From the NCBI GenBank assembly GCA_029379215.1, contig JAQYWO010000002.1, forward strand, positions 1 through 64,000: a stretch of DNA of 64,000 nt. Reading direction: 5' to 3'. Each line of letters opens with the position of its first letter. The stretch's first letter is position 1. Shown here piece after piece: positions 59,352 through 64,000 of this stretch. A model generated the notes under the pieces. That model was given only the letters and a program-made list of their open reading frames with translations. It was not told where the DNA came from and made no database searches. Made by a program: the position numbers and the translations under genes. The DNA comes from Rhizonema sp. PD37. Lineage in GTDB: Bacteria; Cyanobacteriota; Cyanobacteriia; Cyanobacteriales; Nostocaceae.

Positions 59352-61898
59352 GTGGATGTCAAGAGGAATCTCAATAAAATGTTCTTATCGCCCTTTTTAA
59401 TGACCGTGGTAACGATTGCAGCCCCTCTAGGTGGCACGCTGAATGTAAATGCACAAACAGCCAAAAGTTCAAAAAATACTCTAGAGGTTTTCATACCTAC
59501 AAAAAATCAAGTTGGGACAGCCGAAGCATTAAGAGGTTTATCAGCAGTCGGTGTGTCAAAGGAAATTGCCCCAACCTCTACCACGCAGAAAACTTCAAAA
59601 ATATTTCCGACAGACACTTCCCCTCAAACGCCTTTGCCCACCATCCCCGATACTTCCCCTCAAGTTCCAACTAACACTCAACAGACACCTTTCCCGACTC
59701 AACCCAGCAACACTCAACAAACGCCTTTCCCGACTCAACCCAGCAACACTCAACAGACACCTTTCCCGACTCAACCCAGCAACACTCAACAAACGCCTTT
59801 CCCGACTCAACCCAGCAACACTCAACAGACACCTTTCCCGACTCAACCCAGCAACACTCAACAAACGCCTTTCCCGACTCAACCCAGCAACACTCAACAG
59901 ACACCTTTCCCAACCCAACCCAGCAACACTCAACAGACACCTTTCCCAACTCAACCCAGCAACACTCAACAGACAAATCCCAATCCACCGGCAACTCAAC
60001 CTGTCTTTCCAGACAATACTCAACCAAACCAAGAGCCAGCGCCATCAACAGCAGATGAAACCCGTGTATTGGTGTCTGAATTGTCAATTAGAGCTGAGGC
60101 AGGACAACTCTCTCCGCAACTGGAGAACGAAATTTACAAAGTAATTCGCACCCAAGCTGGACGAACGACAACTCGTTCTCAATTACAAGAAGATATCAAC
60201 GCTATATTTGCCACAGGATTCTTCTCCAACGTCCAGGCGACGCCAGAAGATACTCCGTTGGGTGTGCGAGTGACCTTCATTGTCAGACCAAACCCCACGC
60301 TGACCAAAGTGCAAGTGCAAGCAAATCCCGGTACTGGTGTTCCTTCGGTCTTCTCTCCTAATGATGTGGATGCAATCTTTCGCGATCAGTATGGTAAAAT
60401 CCTCAATCTGCGAGACTTGCAAGCGAGTATCAAGCAGTTAGTAAAACGTTATCAAGATCAAGGTTATGTTTTAGCGAACGTGATTGGAGCGCCGCAAGTC
60501 GCTGACAATGGCGTTGTCACTTTACAAGTGGCTGAAGGGGTGGTAGAAAATATTCAAATTCGGTTCCGCAATAAACAAGGACAAGAAACAAACTCACAAG
60601 GAAAACCGATTCGGGGACGCACGAGAAGTTACGTCATAACGCGAGAACTTCAAATTAAACCAGGAAAAGTATTCAATCGCAACGTAGTCCAAAAAGACTT
60701 ACAGCGGGTATATGGATTGGGACTGTTTGAAGATGTCAATGTCGGTCTGAACCCTGGTACTGACCCTAGTAAAGTTGATGTCTTGGTCAATGTCGTTGAG
60801 CGTAATAGTGGTTCCATAGGCGCAGGAGCTGGTGTTAGTTCTTCAACCGGGCTATTTGGTACGATTAGCTATCAGCAGCAAAACTTGGGAGGAAGAAACC
60901 AAAAATTAGCAGCAGAATTCCAATTAGGACAGCGGGAAACGCTGTTTGATTTCCGCTTTACAGATCCTTGGATAAAAGGAGACCCTTACAGGACTTCCTA
61001 CACAGCTGAGATTTTCCGCCGTCAATCGGTTTCATTGATTTTTGAAGGTAAAGATCACAGTATTGAAACCGTTAACCCAAGTAATCAAAGCGCAACAGGC
61101 GATCGCCCCCGAGTTGTCCGTCTGGGCGGTGGTGTCACTTTCACCCGGCCCTTAGCCAAAAATCCTTTCGAGTCAGGACAATGGGTAGCTTCAGCAGGTT
61201 TACAGTATCAAAGAGTTACAATCACAGATGCTGACGGTAATCTGAGAAGGTTTGGACAAGTCGAAGGCTCGGAAGGACAACTAAATAGACAACTTCAACT
61301 TAGTGAATCTGGAACGGGTCGAGATGACTTGCTGTTCCTTCAAATAGGAGTCGCACGGGATCGCCGCAACAACCCCCTGCAACCCACGAAAGGTTCTGTC
61401 GTCCGCTTTGGACTCGATCAATCAGCTCCAATCGGACTGGGTAATATTCTGCTGACTAGGCTAAGAGGAAGCTACAGTCAATATTTCCCCGTGAATTTTA
61501 CGCATTTCACCAAAGGACCACAAGCGATCGCATTTAACATTCAAGGAGGAACCATACTTGGTGACTTACCTCCCTACGAAGCCTTTTCTCTTGGTGGTAG
61601 TAACTCTGTCAGAGGTTACGAAGAAGGAGGATTAAGTAGTGGACGCAGTTTTGTGCAAGCGTCGGTTGAGTATCGATTCCCAGTTTTTTCAGTTGTCAGT
61701 GGGGCACTATTTTTTGACTTCGGTTCCGATTTGGGAACAACTGATCGGACAGCTCAGTTACTGAATAAAGAAGGCACTGGTTTTGGCTACGGTATTGGAG
61801 TACGCGTAAACTCTCCACTAGGACCTATTCGCATTGATTACGGTCTTAATAATGATGGTGGTAGCAGGATTAACTTTGGTATTGGCGAGAGATTTTAA
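59352..61898 (+). CDS. Omp85/BamA-type outer membrane assembly protein
   Basis: The 848-residue protein starts at GTG 59352 (ATG 59379 is the alternative) with a signal peptide (PFLMTVVTIAAPLGGTLNVN). A Pro/Gln/Thr-rich region with eight 12-residue tandem units (about 108-205) precedes three POTRA domains (about 230-520; first VLVSELSIRAEAGQ, RTTTRSQLQEDINAIFATGF; third VITRELQIKPGKVFNRNVVQ). The rest is a C-terminal beta-barrel, with FGLDQSAPIGLGN, SLGGSNSVRGYEEGGLSSGR (loop 6 VRGY motif) and a terminal strand ending in RINFGIGERF. Cyanobacterial Omp85 inserts outer membrane proteins and is related to plastid Toc75. It lies between purC and lpxC, the usual order. Confidence 0.95.
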   Translation: MDVKRNLNKMFLSPFLMTVVTIAAPLGGTLNVNAQTAKSSKNTLEVFIPTKNQVGTAEALRGLSAVGVSKEIAPTSTTQKTSKIFPTDTSPQTPLPTIPDTSPQVPTNTQQTPFPTQPSNTQQTPFPTQPSNTQQTPFPTQPSNTQQTPFPTQPSNTQQTPFPTQPSNTQQTPFPTQPSNTQQTPFPTQPSNTQQTPFPTQPSNTQQTNPNPPATQPVFPDNTQPNQEPAPSTADETRVLVSELSIRAEAGQLSPQLENEIYKVIRTQAGRTTTRSQLQEDINAIFATGFFSNVQATPEDTPLGVRVTFIVRPNPTLTKVQVQANPGTGVPSVFSPNDVDAIFRDQYGKILNLRDLQASIKQLVKRYQDQGYVLANVIGAPQVADNGVVTLQVAEGVVENIQIRFRNKQGQETNSQGKPIRGRTRSYVITRELQIKPGKVFNRNVVQKDLQRVYGLGLFEDVNVGLNPGTDPSKVDVLVNVVERNSGSIGAGAGVSSSTGLFGTISYQQQNLGGRNQKLAAEFQLGQRETLFDFRFTDPWIKGDPYRTSYTAEIFRRQSVSLIFEGKDHSIETVNPSNQSATGDRPRVVRLGGGVTFTRPLAKNPFESGQWVASAGLQYQRVTITDADGNLRRFGQVEGSEGQLNRQLQLSESGTGRDDLLFLQIGVARDRRNNPLQPTKGSVVRFGLDQSAPIGLGNILLTRLRGSYSQYFPVNFTHFTKGPQAIAFNIQGGTILGDLPPYEAFSLGGSNSVRGYEEGGLSSGRSFVQASVEYRFPVFSVVSGALFFDFGSDLGTTDRTAQLLNKEGTGFGYGIGVRVNSPLGPIRIDYGLNNDGGSRINFGIGERF
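59673..59960 (+). repeat. Eight 36-bp tandem repeats in the Omp85 gene
   Basis: Each unit encodes NTQQTPFPTQPS. Units begin at 59673, 59709, 59745, 59781, 59817, 59853, 59889 and 59925; a ninth breaks off at 59961. The first six alternate between CAGACACCT and CAAACGCCT versions, so the array grew as 72-bp pairs. It is likely copy-number variable. Confidence 0.95.
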
Positions 61899-62127
61899 CA
61901 AAAAAGAATTCAGAAGTCAGGAGTCAGGAGTCAGGAGGAGCCAGTGCTGTTCGCGTCAGCGTCTCCGCTCCTGAGAAGACGGGTTTCCCGTCGCAGGACA
62001 AGAGAGTTCAGGAGTCAGAAGTTATGCTGACTACTGGTTTGAATCCCCAACACTTCTTCGATTCTGAATTCTGAATTCTGAATTCTGACTCCTTCTTCAA
62101 TTTTAATTCCGCCCTAGTGGCACTAAT
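61899..62127. repeat. Heptamer repeat cluster before lpxC
   Basis: The spacer contains AGTCAGG units at 61917-61937, further AGTCAGAAGT near 62012, and four ATTCTGA units around 62062-62090. No gene is visible. Confidence 0.7.
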
Positions 62128-62973
62128 ATGCAACATACAATCGCAACGGAAATCACACAAACGGGAGTGGGACTACACAGTGGTGTTAGTACCTGCGTTC
62201 GGATACTACCAGCAAATGTAGAAAGTGGACGCTACTTTGTCCGAGTAGATTTGCCAGAGACTCCCATTATTCCAGCACAAGTAGCAGCAGTAAGTCAAAC
62301 TGTTCTCTCGACCCAATTAGGTAAAGGTGAGGCAAGTGTTCGGACAGTGGAACATTTATTGGCGGCTCTGGCTGCGATGGGTGTAGATAATGCCCGAATT
62401 GAAATTGATGGTCCAGAAGTGCCGCTTTTGGATGGTTCTGCGGCTATATGGACGGACAGCATAGCCCAAGTGGAGTTAGTGTCACAATTTGTGACAGGAG
62501 ACAAAGTGATTCCACGTGTGAGCGAACCAATTTGGGTGCGGCAGGGTGATGCCTTCGCCTGCGCCCTTCCAGCAGCAGAAACCCGTTTTACTTATGGTAT
62601 TGACTTCGACTTACCTGCAATTGGTAACCAATGGCATAGTTGGTCGCCAACTTCCAACCTCCTCAAAGCCCGTGAGAGTTTCGCAACTGAAATTGCAACT
62701 GCCCGTACTTTTGGTTTACTTCATCAAATTGAACAACTACAGCAATCAGGGTTAATCAAAGGTGGAAGCTTGGAAAATGCCCTAGTTTGTGGACCTGAAG
62801 GATGGGTAAATCCGCCATTGAGGTATGCAAATGAACCAGTCCGTCATAAAATCTTGGATTTAGTAGGAGATTTAAGCTTGTTGGGAGTTTTACCCTGCGC
62901 TCACTTTTTAGCGTATAAAGCTAGTCACAATTTACACATTCAACTGGCGCAAAGGATTTTAGACCAGTTATGA
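62128..62973 (+). CDS. lpxC: UDP-3-O-acyl-N-acetylglucosamine deacetylase
   Basis: The 281-residue Zn2+ enzyme catalyses the committed step of lipid A synthesis. It starts [20 protein letters not shown]. Zn ligand and active-site motifs are [35 protein letters not shown], and [14 protein letters not shown] with its His-Lys-x-x-Asp pattern. It is slightly shorter than proteobacterial LpxC, as usual in cyanobacteria. It is followed by fabZ. Confidence 0.97.
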   Translation: MQHTIATEITQTGVGLHSGVSTCVRILPANVESGRYFVRVDLPETPIIPAQVAAVSQTVLSTQLGKGEASVRTVEHLLAALAAMGVDNARIEIDGPEVPLLDGSAAIWTDSIAQVELVSQFVTGDKVIPRVSEPIWVRQGDAFACALPAAETRFTYGIDFDLPAIGNQWHSWSPTSNLLKARESFATEIATARTFGLLHQIEQLQQSGLIKGGSLENALVCGPEGWVNPPLRYANEPVRHKILDLVGDLSLLGVLPCAHFLAYKASHNLHIQLAQRILDQL

Positions 62974-63039
62974 GTTAGGAGTTAATGGTTGATGAATATT
63001 GGTCAGGATTTAGTAGAAAATACAATAAACAACCAACAA

Positions 63040-63225
63040 CTGTACAGGCGGGTTTGACAGTATTTTTCGTTTCCATACGACGAGTTATACAATTAAACCC
63101 GCTGTACGGGCGGGTTTGACAGTATTTTTCGTTTCCATACGACGAGTTATACAATTAAACCCGCTGTACGGGCGGGTTTAACAATATTTTTCGTTTCCAC
63201 ACGACGAGTTATACAATTAAACCCG
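63040..63225. repeat. Three 62-bp tandem repeats between lpxC and fabZ
   Basis: Units begin at 63040, 63102 and 63164, each with CTGTACGGGCGGGTTT, TATTTTTCGTTTCCATACGA and GAGTTATACAATTAAACCCG. Each unit can fold into a hairpin through GCGGGTTT and AAACCCGC. The last unit ends in the AAACCCGCCCCTAC form seen at 33784-33844. They differ by only a few bases, so duplication is recent. Confidence 0.9.
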
Positions 63226-63312
63226 CCCCTACTCAAAACCAACAACTCGCAATTCAAAACCCGTGCCGTCACCTACAAAAGAGTCCAAAATAGAAAATTA
63301 ACCTTAGTATCA

Positions 63313-63843
63313 ATGTCAATCTTTACCGAAGTTAAAGCCAGCGATGTTTCGACAATAGCATCTAACCAAAATCAGTCAGATCCTGCCCCAGTTCAAAAAT
63401 CTGAGGCAAAAGTTGTTTTGTCAGTAGAAGAAATTCACAAACTACTACCCCACCGCTACCCTTTCGCACTTGTAGACAAGATTATTGACTACGTGCCAGG
63501 AAAGCTTGCTGTTGGCATAAAAAACGTTACTTTTAACGAACCTCATTTTCAAGGACATTTTCCCGAACATCCGATTATGCCTGGAGTGCTCATTGTCGAA
63601 GCAATGGCACAAGTTGGTGGAATTGTGATGACTCAATTACCAGAGTTTGAGGGTGGACTTTTCCTCTTTGCAGGGATCGATAAAGTCCGCTTTCGCCGCG
63701 AAGTTGTACCAGGAGATCAGCTGGTGATGACAGTGGAACTGTTATGGGTGAAACAACGTCGATTCAGTAAGATGCAGGCTCGTGCCGAAGTTGACGGTCA
63801 GCTCGCTGCTGAGGGCGAACTGATGTTTTCTATTAGAAAATAA
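63313..63843 (+). CDS. fabZ: 3-hydroxyacyl-ACP dehydratase
   Basis: The 176-residue hot-dog-fold enzyme dehydrates beta-hydroxyacyl-ACP in fatty acid synthesis. It has the catalytic His in [14 protein letters not shown] and the Glu in [18 protein letters not shown], plus [11 protein letters not shown] and [18 protein letters not shown] ~35-residue extension precedes the domain, normal for cyanobacteria. Neighbours lpxC and, beyond the window, probably lpxA and lpxB show the lipid A cluster. Confidence 0.97.
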   Translation: MSIFTEVKASDVSTIASNQNQSDPAPVQKSEAKVVLSVEEIHKLLPHRYPFALVDKIIDYVPGKLAVGIKNVTFNEPHFQGHFPEHPIMPGVLIVEAMAQVGGIVMTQLPEFEGGLFLFAGIDKVRFRREVVPGDQLVMTVELLWVKQRRFSKMQARAEVDGQLAAEGELMFSIRK

Positions 63844-63847
63844 AAAT

Positions 63848-63898
63848 TTGCTTTTGTGGTAAGGGCGCGATCCAAAAGTGTCGTTACCACAAAAGCAA
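63848..63898 (+). terminator. Hairpin downstream of fabZ
   Basis: TTGCTTTTGTGGTAA and TTACCACAAAAGCAA form a perfect 15-bp stem across a 21-nt loop, 5 nt after the fabZ stop. The remaining 100 nt show no gene. Confidence 0.6.
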
Positions 63899-64000
63899 GG
63901 ATAATTATGTAAATTATCAATTTTTTTAACGCTCACACACTTAAATTGCTAACCCGAGACTTTCGGTAATTGAATTCTTATACCCTCAGCACGCTTACTG

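Noticed and set aside
59551..60144. Long open frames in other phases and on the minus strand across the Omp85 tandem repeats
   Set aside because: They arise because a 36-bp repeat has no stops in several phases. The products are low-complexity and lack starts, ribosome-binding sites and family resemblance.
63040..63225. CRISPR array
   Set aside because: The three 62-bp units are contiguous and have no unique spacers, and no cas gene is present.

Overview
The window comes from the chromosome of a filamentous cyanobacterium, most likely of the Nostocales (Scytonema/Tolypothrix/Calothrix-like). The evidence is the abundant HIP1 octamers (GCGATCGC), the sulfolipid pair sqdB-sqdX, ycf35 and ycf46 homologues, a CyaB-type GAF-GAF-PAS adenylate cyclase with a TPR tail, a 4-Cys Ser/Thr kinase, and many short dispersed palindromes and heptamer repeats between genes. 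No tRNA, rRNA or CRISPR array was recognised.

Layout. 0-9 kb: signalling genes (stand-alone REC protein, HxlR regulator, a CheB-CheR-PAS protein that lacks a kinase, a second CheR), a small peptidoglycan-binding protein, a TMEM175-type channel, and three families of MITE-like repeats. 9.2-31.1 kb: a large locus of protease and sensor genes. It holds a sigma-like protein and a DUF1822 protein, a PIN-type toxin-antitoxin pair, a secreted subtilase, three secreted TPR-CHAT proteins with an intact His/Cys dyad, a membrane CHAT-CHASE2 protein overlapping a DUF928-like gene, a secreted TPR protein, a CHAT protein whose catalytic His is Gln, and a stand-alone copy of the subtilase N-terminal region. 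31-36.4 kb: housekeeping genes (Cys-rich small protein, glyA, a WecA/MraY-type transferase, cinA). 36.4-39.3 kb: a decaying toxin-antitoxin island. 39.4-51.8 kb: purT, a Ser/Thr kinase fused to a substrate-binding domain, hisS, higBA, an aldehyde-dehydrogenase homologue without its catalytic Cys, ycf35, ycf46, a ribbon-helix-helix/zinc-ribbon protein and a lipoprotein. 51.9-64 kb: sqdB, sqdX, cyaB, then purC, an Omp85 protein, lpxC and fabZ, the start of the usual cyanobacterial envelope cluster.

The most notable result is in the 9-31 kb locus. Seven copies of a bipartite element, TTTTTGCATAAC - 12 or 13 nt - AGAAATATA, lie upstream of the subtilase, two TPR-CHAT genes, the TPR gene, the subtilase-like propeptide gene and two gutted CHAT genes. 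I saw it nowhere else in the window. It looks like a dedicated promoter or operator for a regulon of secreted proteases, and the sigma-like protein at the start of the locus is the obvious candidate reader. The locus is also evolving by recombination between paralogues: it contains a promoter joined to only the last codons of a CHAT gene, a promoter joined to only a signal peptide, two further CHAT 3'-end fragments, and TPR units repeated at 120-bp period with high DNA identity. I infer that the genes form a sensor/executioner protease network, perhaps for stress or regulated cell death. No gasdermin-like or other known effector is visible, so the function is open.
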